Counted from the first letter of the stretch, positions 14,670 through 23,241 are shown. The stretch: DNA of 40,450 nt from CAYYED01 sp964470785 (GCA_964470785.1 CAYYED010000040.1:1-40450); one strand, 5' to 3'. Numbers and translations are program-made. Notes: generated by a model not told the origin, from the letters alone.

Positions 14670-15974
14670 TTAGCCCGGCAAATGAGAGGGCGGCTCCACT
14701 TTTTTTGCTTCTACTCTTTGAACCATCGGCGCCGGCACCGCGCTTCTTCCAACAATATGAAAGATAGTTGCCAGTTCCTCTGTATTCAGTATAAAGGTTT
14801 TATCTTCCTTTGGAAAGCTATAATTCAAACGATTCAAATATCTTCTCCATAATTTTCTCTTTCTTAAAAAGAGCAAATTGTCATAAAAAAAGATATTGGC
14901 AAATAAATGCTCGTGCTTATGAATTTTGGTGATGCTTGGCGACCAGGGCTTAAAAGCATTTAAGTTTTCCGTATTAAAATTAGCAAAAAAACCTAAAATA
15001 TTTCTTAAATTAGCTTTGTTCCATTTTTCTCTTTCCCCTAAAATCATAAACCTAATATAGCACTCAAACATTGTCTTGCTTACTTTTTCTTCAATCGCCG
15101 AAACCACTAACCTTTCTCCGGGGGTAAGCTTCATTTCCGGAGGTAAAAACATTTCCTCTTTCTTCTCTTCTCCAGAAAGCATTCCGGGATGCTCTCCGGT
15201 AATTAAAAAATCTGCCGCTTCTTTTACTAAAGGATGTCTTTTTGATTTTTTCTCTTCCGGCCTGTTAGAAAGCTTATCTACTTCTTGTTTGGCTCTTTCC
15301 TTATAATTGTTTTCCGCCACGGTAACCGGCTTTACTCTAATCTGTACCCATGCATATTCCCCGGGATTTAGTTTTGCCATACCCTCCAATAAAGCGGCTA
15401 TCGGCTCAATTCTTTTCACTTCTTTAGCAACCGGGCTTTCTTCAAAAAACTTAGAATATGTTTTAATCGGATAAATATCGGACTTAATCGTCTCATAATC
15501 ACTACCCCATAAATCCCATTTTTCATTGGGAATATCCTGAGGAACTTTTTGGGTATAATCCTCTACTTCAGAAATTTCTACTTCCGGATATTGAGAATAA
15601 ATGCTTGCTTCTACTAAATTTCGCGATTCTTTGGGAATTCTTAAATAAAAATGAATATCTCCCTCTTCTCCCGCAATCTCAATAGATAAAGGAATCTGAT
15701 ATTTTCCTTCTATCCATTTTTCCCACCAATCGGCCGGGTCGTAAAGCATCCACCAGCCGGCAAAAACCTGCTCCATTGCCCGAAAAGGCCTTTCCACTTC
15801 TCCGGGCATTTTCAATTCCAAAAGGATTGAATCCACTCCTTTAGAATAAGCATCACTTCTCCACCATTTATAAATAAACAAAAAAGGGCGCCATAAAACA
15901 AGCAGAGGCAAAATCCACCACCATGTTTTCAAAACCGCCCAAATATAGTGAAAAAACTGAGAAAAATCCTCCAT
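14670..15974 (-). CDS. Membrane-anchored partner of the VirD4-like ATPase
   Basis: The 434-residue protein starts with one or two closely spaced hydrophobic, Trp-rich segments (about residues 10-38, WAVLKTWWWILPLLVLW then PFLFIYKWW) followed by a long soluble domain. That domain has segments such as FYLRIPKESRNLVEASIYSQ and GEYAWVQIRVKP. I recall this as an uncharacterised CPR family found upstream of VirD4/TraG-like ATPases, but cannot name a Pfam entry with certainty. The role inferred from position is a membrane platform or regulator for the downstream ATPase. Confidence 0.7.
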   Translation of the reverse strand: MEDFSQFFHYIWAVLKTWWWILPLLVLWRPFLFIYKWWRSDAYSKGVDSILLELKMPGEVERPFRAMEQVFAGWWMLYDPADWWEKWIEGKYQIPLSIEIAGEEGDIHFYLRIPKESRNLVEASIYSQYPEVEISEVEDYTQKVPQDIPNEKWDLWGSDYETIKSDIYPIKTYSKFFEESPVAKEVKRIEPIAALLEGMAKLNPGEYAWVQIRVKPVTVAENNYKERAKQEVDKLSNRPEEKKSKRHPLVKEAADFLITGEHPGMLSGEEKKEEMFLPPEMKLTPGERLVVSAIEEKVSKTMFECYIRFMILGEREKWNKANLRNILGFFANFNTENLNAFKPWSPSITKIHKHEHLFANIFFYDNLLFLRKRKLWRRYLNRLNYSFPKEDKTFILNTEELATIFHIVGRSAVPAPMVQRVEAKKVEPPSHLPG

Positions 15975-16005
15975 TAAAAAAAATTAAGTTTGCCTTTGTT
16001 ATTCT

Positions 16006-17004
16006 TTAAATCAAAAAGAATCTGCCTTTGTTATCGTGTCGAAACACGTTTTTATCCTGTAAATTAAGCACAACGGTGCTTTCTTTAACCTCTCTTTGCT
16101 CTAATACTCTCTGTACCATAATTTCTTTAGGCAACGGCCGTTTGGCTTGCTTTAATATCTCTATCATTATATCTTTTACCGTGCCCGGTTGATAGCCCCA
16201 CTCTCTTAAAGCATAGATGCCCCTCCCCACTAAAACAAATCTTTCGTTCCTGATTAACTCATTATGAACGCTTTCTGGAAGTACTTTTTTGGAAAAGTTC
16301 GGCAATTCCTCAATTTTTTGGGTAATCTCTATAAAATGTAAAGGTCTCTGGTTTTCTTTTAAAACCAAATATGCCCTGTCTTTCAGTCCCCGAGGATTTA
16401 TTTCAGGCCAGTCAATCAATCCGTACATGCCGAAAGGTGACTGGAATATAAACTTAGAAATATCAATATAAGAAACAAGAATTGTTGGATTAATGTTGAT
16501 AGCTATCTTTTCTCCCGCTTTTTCCAAAGACATTGGAGAATGAACTTTTTTAAATGCATCTATAAGCTGTTGCAAAACGCTTCTTGCTTTCCGGGGAGAA
16601 TCCGGACGAGTAGCCCAAAAAGGATAAAATTCTTCTGTTTCTTTAAATTTTTTAAAATCATTTCCTAAGGTTAATATAAGAAAAACGTGATTTTGAAACT
16701 TGTTTTCTCCTAATTCTTTAAGTAAGCGAGACTCTTCCCTTAATCCTCCGTGTTGTTCAAAATAATCCAAAAAACAGCGGAAAAGAGATTCCAGCTTGTT
16801 GATTTTATTTTCTTTAATCCATCCCAGAGCGTCGTTTTCTATCTGACGCACTCTTTCTCGGGTAATATTTAATTCATCTCCGATCGCCTGAAGAGTTAAA
16901 GGAATTCCAGAATTAATGCCGTATCTTTGCTCAATAATCTCTCCTTTACGAGACGGGAGCTCTGCTAAGACCTCTTTCAAAATATTAGGATAATTGATAG
17001 TCAT
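16006..17004 (-). CDS. Sigma70 region 4-like / HARE-HTH regulator
   Basis: The 332-residue protein begins with a sigma70 region 4 helix-turn-helix: LPSRKGEIIEQRYG...LTLQAIGDELNITRERVRQIENDAL (about residues 14-60), the part that contacts -35 elements. No region 2 is present, so it cannot be a complete sigma factor. The C-terminal half (about 150-330) has two winged-helix-like segments, RPLHFIEITQKIEEL and KRPLPKEIMVQRVLEQREVK, resembling HARE-HTH domains. It has its own promoter (17033-17061) and sits 31 bases upstream of the membrane/VirD4-like pair, so it may control that unit. Similar fusions occur across CPR genomes; DNA target unknown. Confidence 0.8.
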   Translation of the reverse strand: MTINYPNILKEVLAELPSRKGEIIEQRYGINSGIPLTLQAIGDELNITRERVRQIENDALGWIKENKINKLESLFRCFLDYFEQHGGLREESRLLKELGENKFQNHVFLILTLGNDFKKFKETEEFYPFWATRPDSPRKARSVLQQLIDAFKKVHSPMSLEKAGEKIAININPTILVSYIDISKFIFQSPFGMYGLIDWPEINPRGLKDRAYLVLKENQRPLHFIEITQKIEELPNFSKKVLPESVHNELIRNERFVLVGRGIYALREWGYQPGTVKDIMIEILKQAKRPLPKEIMVQRVLEQREVKESTVVLNLQDKNVFRHDNKGRFFLI

Positions 17005-17032
17005 ATTTTTTTTAATGTTTAAGCATTAATCT

Positions 17033-17061
17033 ATTAAAACATGTCCATTTTTGCTTGTCAA
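17033..17061 (-). promoter_or_regulatory. Predicted promoter of the sigma4/HARE gene
   Basis: On the minus strand TTGACA (17061-17056), 17 bases, TTTAAT (17038-17033). It falls in the 59-base gap between secF and the regulator gene and would give a leader of about 20 bases. Confidence 0.6.
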
Positions 17062-17063
17062 TA

Positions 17064-17963
17064 CTAAGTTTTGTGTTTTATTCTAAGCCAAAAAACTAGC
17101 AAGGGAACGGCTAAAAACATAGAAGAATAAGTGCCTGCTAAAACGCCGGCAATCAGAGCTAAAGAAAAATAAGATAAGCTTTGCCCGCCGAAAAAGTAAA
17201 TCGCTAAAAGCACCAAAAGGGTGGTAAAAGAGGTGTTAATAGAACGAATCAGTGTTTGATTTAAGCTTTTATCAGCCGCTTCTTGAAAATCAGAATAACC
17301 GCCTCTTATAAGATTCTCTCTAACTCTGTCAAAAACCACTACCGTATCATTTACCGAATATCCAAAAATTGTAAGAATTGCAGTTAGTATAGGAATGGAA
17401 AATTCTATTCCTTTCCAGTGCCCGAGCAGAGCAAACAGGCCTACCGGTATTAAGACGTCGTGAGATAGGGCAATAACCGTGGCTATCCCGTACTGCCAGG
17501 AACTCACCGGTCGGGAAACCTTTCTAAAAACAAAGGCAACATATAAAACAATGGCTATTACGGAAAAAATAATAGCGGTTCTGGCTTTGCCTTTTGTTTC
17601 TTTTCCTATAATCGGGCTTACCGATTCAAATATAATTGTTTCTCTTTCTACTTCCGGATGTTCGTAAAAATAATGAGAAAGTTCTTCTTGTTTTTTTGGA
17701 ACAAGTCCGGCTATTCTTACTGCTACCCCTTTTTCTCCGTTCAGGCGCACGGTAAAATTCTCTAAACCCAAATTATTCAACTCTTCAGAAATATCGATTT
17801 GAGAAGGCCTGTCTGCCCGATAATCCATGCGTAAAACGCTTCCTCCGACAAAATCAATGCCCCAGTTTAAGCCCCAAAAAATAATGGCGAAAACACTCGC
17901 AAGCACCAATGCCCCGGAAAAAAAGAAATAGGCCTTGCTAAATTTTAAAAAGGGAAAATTCAT
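17064..17963 (-). CDS. secF: Protein translocase subunit SecF
   Basis: SecF with SecD uses the proton gradient to complete protein export through SecYEG. The 299 residues show an N-terminal helix (about 12-32), the motif WGLNWGIDFVGGSVLRM, an external P4-type domain, and five C-terminal helices containing the RND-type stretch TAILTIFGYSVNDTVVVFDRVREN, which includes the conserved Asp for proton relay. It follows secD by four bases on the same strand, the normal order. Confidence 0.97.
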   Translation of the reverse strand: MNFPFLKFSKAYFFFSGALVLASVFAIIFWGLNWGIDFVGGSVLRMDYRADRPSQIDISEELNNLGLENFTVRLNGEKGVAVRIAGLVPKKQEELSHYFYEHPEVERETIIFESVSPIIGKETKGKARTAIIFSVIAIVLYVAFVFRKVSRPVSSWQYGIATVIALSHDVLIPVGLFALLGHWKGIEFSIPILTAILTIFGYSVNDTVVVFDRVRENLIRGGYSDFQEAADKSLNQTLIRSINTSFTTLLVLLAIYFFGGQSLSYFSLALIAGVLAGTYSSMFLAVPLLVFWLRIKHKT

Positions 17964-17967
17964 ATCT

Positions 17968-19326
17968 TTAGTGCCATAATTTTTTAATTTTATTCAGGCG
18001 CGTGTTGACAATAGCCAAGAGAAAACTTCTAGTTACAAAAATAGCTGAAAACATGCTAAAAATAATACCGAAAGACAATGTAGTAGCAAAGCCCTGTACA
18101 AAACTGGTTCCCACTCCAAAAAGAATCATCGCCACAATAAGGGTGGTAAAATTACTGTCTCTTATTGAAGGCCAAGCCCTTTTAAATCCTTGTTCTATGG
18201 CTACGGACAGCTCTTTTCCTTCTCTTATTTCTTCTCTTGTTCGCGAGAAAATAAGAACATTAGCATCCACGGCCATGCCTAAAGATAAAATAAATCCGCC
18301 AATACCGGCCAAAGTCAAGGTTACGGAAATCAATTTTAAAAAGGCCAGGAGCAGGGTTCCGTAAATTAACAAAGCCAAGGCGGCCAATAAGCCGGGCAAG
18401 CGGTAAACAATAATTAAAAATATAATTAGCGCTGAAAACCCGATAATTCCGGCCTTCAAACTCTGTTCTAAAGAAATTCTGCCCAGGGTAGGGCCAATGG
18501 TAATTTGGGAAATAGGGTCCCCGATAGGCACAGGAAGAGCGCCTGCATTAAGATTGCGTGACAATTCTCTTGATTCCTGAATAGTAAATCTGCCGGTAAT
18601 CTGGGCCATTCCTCCGGAAATTCTATCCTGCACAGTGGGTGCAGAAAGCATTTTATTATCGATAAAAATGGCTAATGGCTTGCCAATGTTTCTGCCCGTG
18701 ATTTCCTCAAAAAGTTCCGCACCCTCGTCATCAAACTGAATTGCCACATATGATTCGTGAGTATGAGGGTCAAATTCAACAGAAGACCCTTGAAAATACC
18801 GGCCGGTAAGTTCGGTTGGCAAAAAAGGGTCTTCAAATTCTCCTTCTTTTGTTTGCCAAAACCGCTGGTTATTTTCCTCAATTTCCAGATAATTTTCTTT
18901 GGGCTCCCGAAATTCAAGAAAAGGAGTTTTTCCAATTTCCTTAATTGCCTGGCCCGGCTCGGTAATTCCTGAAATTTTAACGCTCAACCTATAACTATCG
19001 CTCACCCGCACTGTTTCAATTTCCGGCTCTCTTACACCAAAAGCATCAATTCTTCTTTCGATGACATTGCGCAACCCGCTCATTGCCTCATCCTTGTCTT
19101 GGGCATCAATTTGGGATAAATCGGCCTCATACAAAAGCTCTACTCCGCCCTCAATGTCTAATCCCAGCAAAAACGGTTTTGGGTTAATTTCCGGCAATGA
19201 CCAGTCAAACTGGTTATTCAACATATTAATCCCCTTATTCAAAGGTCCGGGCTCAATAAAAACACCCGCCCCTAAGGCCAAGATTATTATGGCTATGCTG
19301 ATAAATTTAGAGTGTTTTCTCTGCAT
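17968..19326 (-). CDS. secD: Protein translocase subunit SecD
   Basis: This is the SecD half of the SecDF export motor. The 452-aa form starts at the ATG at 19326 (MQRKHSKFISIAIIILALG), giving a basic end and a membrane helix, then FLLGLDIEGGVELLYEADL (the SecD GLDLRGGxxL motif), a large external P1 domain, and six C-terminal helices with GGFILSLGMAVDANVLIFSRTREE. The frame stays open to 19425, but that stretch overlaps the divergent promoter of the next unit and has no SecD similarity. Length is short compared with E. coli (615) but normal for small genomes. Confidence 0.96.
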   Translation of the reverse strand: MQRKHSKFISIAIIILALGAGVFIEPGPLNKGINMLNNQFDWSLPEINPKPFLLGLDIEGGVELLYEADLSQIDAQDKDEAMSGLRNVIERRIDAFGVREPEIETVRVSDSYRLSVKISGITEPGQAIKEIGKTPFLEFREPKENYLEIEENNQRFWQTKEGEFEDPFLPTELTGRYFQGSSVEFDPHTHESYVAIQFDDEGAELFEEITGRNIGKPLAIFIDNKMLSAPTVQDRISGGMAQITGRFTIQESRELSRNLNAGALPVPIGDPISQITIGPTLGRISLEQSLKAGIIGFSALIIFLIIVYRLPGLLAALALLIYGTLLLAFLKLISVTLTLAGIGGFILSLGMAVDANVLIFSRTREEIREGKELSVAIEQGFKRAWPSIRDSNFTTLIVAMILFGVGTSFVQGFATTLSFGIIFSMFSAIFVTRSFLLAIVNTRLNKIKKLWH

Positions 19327-19379
19327 TGGAATATTATAAACATAATTCCCCCAAAAAAGCAAACTTTTTTTGTCTCTTA

Positions 19380-19407
19380 TTGACAAAAAATTAAAGAATG
19401 TTATAAT
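19380..19407 (+). promoter_or_regulatory. Consensus promoter of the two-gene plus-strand unit
   Basis: TTGACA (19380-19385), 16 bases, TATAAT (19402-19407); both hexamers are perfect. A ribosome site AGGAGGGG (19428-19435) precedes the ATG at 19444. Confidence 0.85.
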
Positions 19408-19443
19408 TAAAACATCCGAAATCATCTAGGAGGGGATGAAGCG

Positions 19444-19668
19444 ATGAACCAATCTACGCAAGTGAAGATTGTTGTTCATGTCACTTTTAGAGAGGGTGTC
19501 GGCGGGGATGTCTACTATGACGGAAGCTCGGAACTGGACCCCGATGAGTTTTTTTGGGTTGATGTTCAGAATGCGCTCCGCCAAAAAACCGTCCGCAACG
19601 CAAACGATGTAGCAGAAATAATCGCCGAGCTTCTCAACGATGGAAGCAAGGCGAGAGCCGGCCAATAG
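19444..19668 (+). CDS. Small hypothetical protein with strong promoter and RBS
   Basis: The 74-residue protein (MNQSTQVKIVVHVTFREGVG...) has strand-like alternation at the start and an acidic middle (SSELDPDEFFWVDVQNAL), then a helix (ANDVAEIIAELLNDGSK). It has no membrane segment, signal peptide or motif I recognise. AGGAGGGG lies nine bases before the ATG, much stronger than most sites in the window. Codon use is richer in C- and G-ending codons (GTC, GGC, GAC, CTC, GCC) than the neighbouring A/T-ending genes. It is on the opposite strand to both flanking operons. This suggests a recently acquired, well-expressed gene of unknown function. Confidence 0.7.
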   Translation: MNQSTQVKIVVHVTFREGVGGDVYYDGSSELDPDEFFWVDVQNALRQKTVRNANDVAEIIAELLNDGSKARAGQ

Positions 19669-19724
19669 GCCATGTTGCAATTCTGGCAACCAAATACTAA
19701 TGTTGCCCAAAGGAGGTTATCGCG

Positions 19725-19916
19725 ATGATCAAAGTCCTAATTGTGCTGGGGGTCATAGTCGTCACCGCTGTTATTGGGGTAGTCGTAGATAAGTGGATGG
19801 GCGTGGATTTATCACACCTTCCTTTCCGCAATCGCCTCATCCATGGTGTCACCTGGGAGCTGATAGGCGCCACAATCGCCGCAACCGTCTGGTTCATCCA
19901 ACATCGGAAGTGCTGA
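19725..19916 (+). CDS. Small two-helix membrane protein
   Basis: The 63-residue protein has a hydrophobic start (MIKVLIVLGVIVVTAVIGVV), a polar loop (DKWMGVDLSHLPFRNRLIHG) and a second hydrophobic segment (TWELIGATIAATVWFI) ending QHRKC. A perfect AAAGGAGG site lies 10 bases before its ATG. It shares base composition and strand with the gene 56 bases upstream, and both lie between one promoter and a terminator-like T run, so they form an operon. The holin-like size and shape are noted but nothing else supports a phage origin. Function unknown. Confidence 0.65.
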   Translation: MIKVLIVLGVIVVTAVIGVVVDKWMGVDLSHLPFRNRLIHGVTWELIGATIAATVWFIQHRKC

Positions 19917-19975
19917 GCATCACTTAAAACTGCTTAGTGCTAAGCATCACTTAAAACTGCTTTTTTATTTTTTTG
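19916..19975 (+). terminator. Probable terminator with 20-bp direct repeat
   Basis: AGCATCACTTAAAACTGCTT occurs twice, at 19916 and 19943. The junction forms a small palindrome (TGCTTAGTGCTAAGCA), and a run of T (19961-19973) follows the second copy. The repeat starts at the last base of the upstream stop codon. The hairpin-to-T distance is longer than usual, so terminator strength is uncertain. Confidence 0.5.
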
Positions 19976-20004
19976 TACTATCAACCAAAAACCTAAAAAA
20001 ACCC

Positions 20005-20042
20005 AATACCAACATTTCTACGATCGTAGAAATGTTGGTATT
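20005..20042 (-). terminator. Perfect 38-bp palindrome, likely terminator of secA-nudix
   Basis: The left arm AATACCAACATTTCTACGA is exactly complementary to TCGTAGAAATGTTGGTATT. On the minus strand it lies 35 bases past the Nudix stop and is followed by GGGTTTTTTTAGG, which fits an intrinsic terminator. The design (CAACA-N5-ACGATCGT-N5-TGTTG) matches the palindrome at 4221-4252 even though the N5 arms differ. Confidence 0.8.
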
Positions 20043-20076
20043 AAGAGAATGATTATAATTGATTGTGATAAATTGC

Positions 20077-20547
20077 TTAAAGCTTTATCCGTTTTAAAAC
20101 TTTATCAAAACCGGGCATTAGTTTAAGTTTTTTAATCTCTTCTGCTCTTGCCCACTTATAATTCTCTGCCTCCCAATCCAGTTTTACTTTATCGGTATTC
20201 ACCTCAACCAAAACCGGATGCACTATCCACGTTTTTTTATATTCTGGTTCTTCTTGGTGAAATATTTGGCCAAGCTCAATGCTTCTTATTTGACTTTTAA
20301 GAATGCCGGTTTCTTCTTTAATTTCTCTAATTACTTTTTCTTCCAGCCCTTTTTGGTCGTCTAAAAAACCGGAAATCCCATTCCAATATCCGGGATAAAA
20401 GTTTAATTTTTTGCTTCTCCAAACTACTAAAAACTTATCCTTATGTTTTAAAACACAGTTAATCACCGGAGCATAGCGTATATTGGTATAATTAACTTGT
20501 CCCGGTTTTAATTTAAATAACTTTCTTTTGATTTTACTGTTTTCCAT
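20077..20547 (-). CDS. Nudix hydrolase
   Basis: The 156-residue protein belongs to the Nudix family, which hydrolyses nucleoside diphosphates linked to another group. The box GFLDDQKGLEEKVIREIKEETGI fits G-x5-E-x7-REUxEExGU except that the first Glu is Lys; the metal-binding REIKEE core is intact. The preceding GYWNGISGFL and the later tryptophan-rich segment (DWEAENYKWARAEEIKKL) are typical. The substrate is not predictable from sequence. The start overlaps the secA stop by 14 bases, so the two are co-transcribed and probably translationally coupled. Confidence 0.92.
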   Translation of the reverse strand: MENSKIKRKLFKLKPGQVNYTNIRYAPVINCVLKHKDKFLVVWRSKKLNFYPGYWNGISGFLDDQKGLEEKVIREIKEETGILKSQIRSIELGQIFHQEEPEYKKTWIVHPVLVEVNTDKVKLDWEAENYKWARAEEIKKLKLMPGFDKVLKRIKL

Positions 20548-23155
20548 GGCATTTTTTGAATTTTTTGCCTGAACCGCAGGGACAAGGGTCGTTGCGCCCC
20601 ACTTTTTGAAACTTCTGGCCTCTCTGGCCGGCCGGAGTGCCCGGACCGCCCGAACTCTGTCCTTCAGAACTCTGCCCGAAAAATTGGTTAGAAGCCGGAA
20701 CTCTAACCGATTTTTCTGCTAAGCCGGGGGAGGGCTGGCTTCCGCGGTCTTTGAGATTTAAAACTGTTTGGATGATGGAATTATCTATTTCCTGCAAAAA
20801 CTCTTTAAACATTTTATAACCCTCGTTTTTATATTCTACTAAAGGATCCATTTGCCCATAAGCCCTTAGCCGCACCCTGTCTCGCAGATATTCCATTTCT
20901 TCTAAATGCCTCACCCAAAAAGAATCAAACACTCTTAGGCAAACAAACCGCAACGCATCAAAAAATTGTTCTCCGATTTCTTTTTCTTTTTCTAAAAATT
21001 TTTCTTTAGAAACGCCCTGCTTTTCAAAAATAGCCAATACTTTTTCTCTTAACTCATCTTTTTTGGCGTCAATAATTGCCCTTCTCTTTTTATAAAAAGA
21101 AGTGCGGTGAATATTCATTACATCGTCATATTCTAAAAGATGCTTTCTCATATCAAAATTCATTCCTTCTATTTTTGACTGAGCCGTTTCTACGGCATTG
21201 CTGATAATGCCTGATTGAATGGGCTGGCCTTCGGGAATTTTGAATCTTTCCATTATTGCTTTTATCCGGTCTCCTCCAAAAATTCTGACAAGGTCGTCTT
21301 CTAAGGAAAGATAAAACTGGCTTTCGCCCTGGTCGCCCTGCCTGCCCGACCTTCCCCGCAACTGATTGTCAATTCTTCTTGCTTCGTGCCGTTCAGTGCC
21401 CAGCATTAATAATCCCCCTAATTTTTTAATTTCTTCTGCATCTTTTTTATCGGGTGGATTTCCTCCTAAAATAATATCAACGCCCCGGCCGGCCATATTA
21501 GTTGCCACGGTAACCGCGTGTTTTCTACCGGCCTGGGCAATAATTTCTCCTTCTCTTTGATGGTTTTTGGCATTTAACACTTCGTGTTTAATCCCCTGTT
21601 TCTCTAAATAAACGCTCACTAATTCATTTTTTTCAATGGAGCGCGTTCCTACTAAGACCGGCTGGCCCTTTTGGTAACTCTCTTTAATTCTTCCAACTAT
21701 TGCCTGATATTTTTCTTTTGATGTTTTATAGACCACGTCGGCCAAGTCCTTTCTAACCATTGGCTTGTTGGTTGGTATAACTATTACTTCCAAATTATAA
21801 ACTTTTTCAAATTCTTCTGCCGAAGTAGCGGCCGTGCCGGTCATTCCGGCCAATTTTGGATACATCCTAAAATAATTTTGAACAGAGATAGATGCCAAGG
21901 TTAAAGATTCCGGATTGACATTTAGTCCTTCTTTAGCTTCAACTGCCTGATGCAATCCGCCCGACCACCTTCTTCCGGGCATCAGCCGACCGGTAAATTC
22001 GTCTACAATAATTATTTCTCCCGTCCTAACGACATAATCCCTGTCTTTTTGGAATAAGGCTTCTGCCCGAAGCGCCTGCTCTAAATGATGTAAATATTTA
22101 ATGCCTTTTTCCTGATAAATATTATCTATGCCTAAAATCCTTTCTATTTTCCCAACTCCCTCGTCGGTCAAAGTAACCGCTTTTTCTTTTTCATGAAGTT
22201 CATAATCTTCCGTTGATTTTAGTCGCGGAATAATGCGGGCAAATTCTTTATACATTATAGAGCTTTCCGTATCAGGCGCGGAAATAATCATCGGCGTTCT
22301 TGCTTCATCAATCAAAATAGAGTCAATTTCGTCAATAATGGCAAAAGACAATTCTCTTTGCACGCGTTGTTCCGAATTATACGCCATATTGTCGCGCAAA
22401 TAATCAAACCCGAACTCATGATTAGTACCGTATAGAATGTCTGCCTTGTATGCTTCTTTCCGCAAAACCGGCCTTAAATAACTCTCCACTACCTTAAACC
22501 CTCCCATTGCATCTCTCTCATTATCTCTTTGGTTATCTTCTTTTTGTTTTGTCTCTTGGTTTTTTAATTTTAAATTTTCATTTTGAGGTTTGCCTGCCCT
22601 GCTGTCTGCGGCAGCAGACGGCCTAGGGAGATTTGAATTTTGCATTTCTGTTTGGTATCCCGGATCATAAATATACGCCGCCTCATGCGTTATACATCCA
22701 ACAGACATACCAAGCGCGTGGTATATCTGTCCCATCCAGACCGTATCTCTCTTTGCTAAATAATCATTTACCGTTACTACGTGGATTCCTTTTTCGTCTA
22801 ATGCATTTAAAAAAATTGGCAACGTAGAAGCTAATGTCTTGCCTTCGCCGGTTTTCATTTCTGCAATCTTGCCTTGATGCAAAACAATGCCTCCGATAAT
22901 CTGAACATCAAAATGTCTTTGATTAAGAGTTCTTTTTGCCGCTTCTCTTGATAAAGTAAACGCTTGTGTTAAAATCTCATCTTTTGATTTTCCTTGTTTA
23001 AGAAGTTCTTTCAATTCTAAAGTCCTTTGGACTAATTGATTATTGTCCAATTTTTCAAATTCCGGCTCTAAAGAATTAATTTCATCAACAAGCGGTTGAA
23101 TCTTTTTAAGCTCTTTTTTGTTTTCGTCCCCAAAAATTTTCTTTAAAATTGACAT
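20534..23155 (-). CDS. secA: Protein translocase ATPase SecA
   Basis: SecA is the ATPase that pushes preproteins through SecYEG. The 873-aa protein has Walker A MKTGEGKTL near residue 101, the DEAD-type VIDEIDSILIDEA, motif EFTGRLMPGRRWSGGLHQAVEAKEG, the second NBD with GTRSIEKNE and GRSGRQGDQG, and the C-terminal zinc site VGRNDPCPCGSGKKFKKCHG. Between YDPGY (about residue 166) and MGGFKVVESYLRP there is an extra low-complexity stretch (NSNLPRPSAAADSRAGKP, then QNENLKLKNQETKQKEDN). It is encoded by a palindromic element also found between genes (see 22571-22640). The insert falls in a variable surface loop of the first NBD and the frame stays open, so the protein is probably functional. Confidence 0.97.
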   Translation of the reverse strand: MSILKKIFGDENKKELKKIQPLVDEINSLEPEFEKLDNNQLVQRTLELKELLKQGKSKDEILTQAFTLSREAAKRTLNQRHFDVQIIGGIVLHQGKIAEMKTGEGKTLASTLPIFLNALDEKGIHVVTVNDYLAKRDTVWMGQIYHALGMSVGCITHEAAYIYDPGYQTEMQNSNLPRPSAAADSRAGKPQNENLKLKNQETKQKEDNQRDNERDAMGGFKVVESYLRPVLRKEAYKADILYGTNHEFGFDYLRDNMAYNSEQRVQRELSFAIIDEIDSILIDEARTPMIISAPDTESSIMYKEFARIIPRLKSTEDYELHEKEKAVTLTDEGVGKIERILGIDNIYQEKGIKYLHHLEQALRAEALFQKDRDYVVRTGEIIIVDEFTGRLMPGRRWSGGLHQAVEAKEGLNVNPESLTLASISVQNYFRMYPKLAGMTGTAATSAEEFEKVYNLEVIVIPTNKPMVRKDLADVVYKTSKEKYQAIVGRIKESYQKGQPVLVGTRSIEKNELVSVYLEKQGIKHEVLNAKNHQREGEIIAQAGRKHAVTVATNMAGRGVDIILGGNPPDKKDAEEIKKLGGLLMLGTERHEARRIDNQLRGRSGRQGDQGESQFYLSLEDDLVRIFGGDRIKAIMERFKIPEGQPIQSGIISNAVETAQSKIEGMNFDMRKHLLEYDDVMNIHRTSFYKKRRAIIDAKKDELREKVLAIFEKQGVSKEKFLEKEKEIGEQFFDALRFVCLRVFDSFWVRHLEEMEYLRDRVRLRAYGQMDPLVEYKNEGYKMFKEFLQEIDNSIIQTVLNLKDRGSQPSPGLAEKSVRVPASNQFFGQSSEGQSSGGPGTPAGQRGQKFQKVGRNDPCPCGSGKKFKKCHGKQ
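22571..22640. repeat. Palindromic intergenic-type element captured in frame within secA
   Basis: Bases 22591-22628 match, on the opposite strand, the intergenic element at 25592-25629 at 35 of 38 positions (core AGGCCGTCTGCTG, then GCAGACAGCAGGGCAGGCA), with a six-base stem GTCTGC/GCAGAC. The flank TTTTCATTTTGAGGTTTG (22576-22593) also recurs in the gap at about 25759-25776. In secA these bases code for the RPSAAADSRAGKPQNENLKL loop. Confidence 0.85.
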
Positions 23156-23217
23156 ATTAAAAATTTGACTTACCTCTTTAATCTATCACAAAAGAGAGCA
23201 AGTTAAAAGACACAGAA

Positions 23218-23240
23218 AAAGGCGCCTGAGAGGCGCCTTT
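23218..23240 (-). terminator. Strong hairpin terminator upstream of secA
   Basis: A ten-base stem AAAGGCGCCT / AGGCGCCTTT with a three-base loop is followed on the minus strand by TTTTT. It ends transcription coming from the hpf side, before the secA start at 23155. Confidence 0.85.
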
Positions 23241-23241
23241 A

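Noticed and set aside
19725..19916. Phage holin
   Set aside because: Size and two helices fit, but there is no endolysin or other phage gene nearby.
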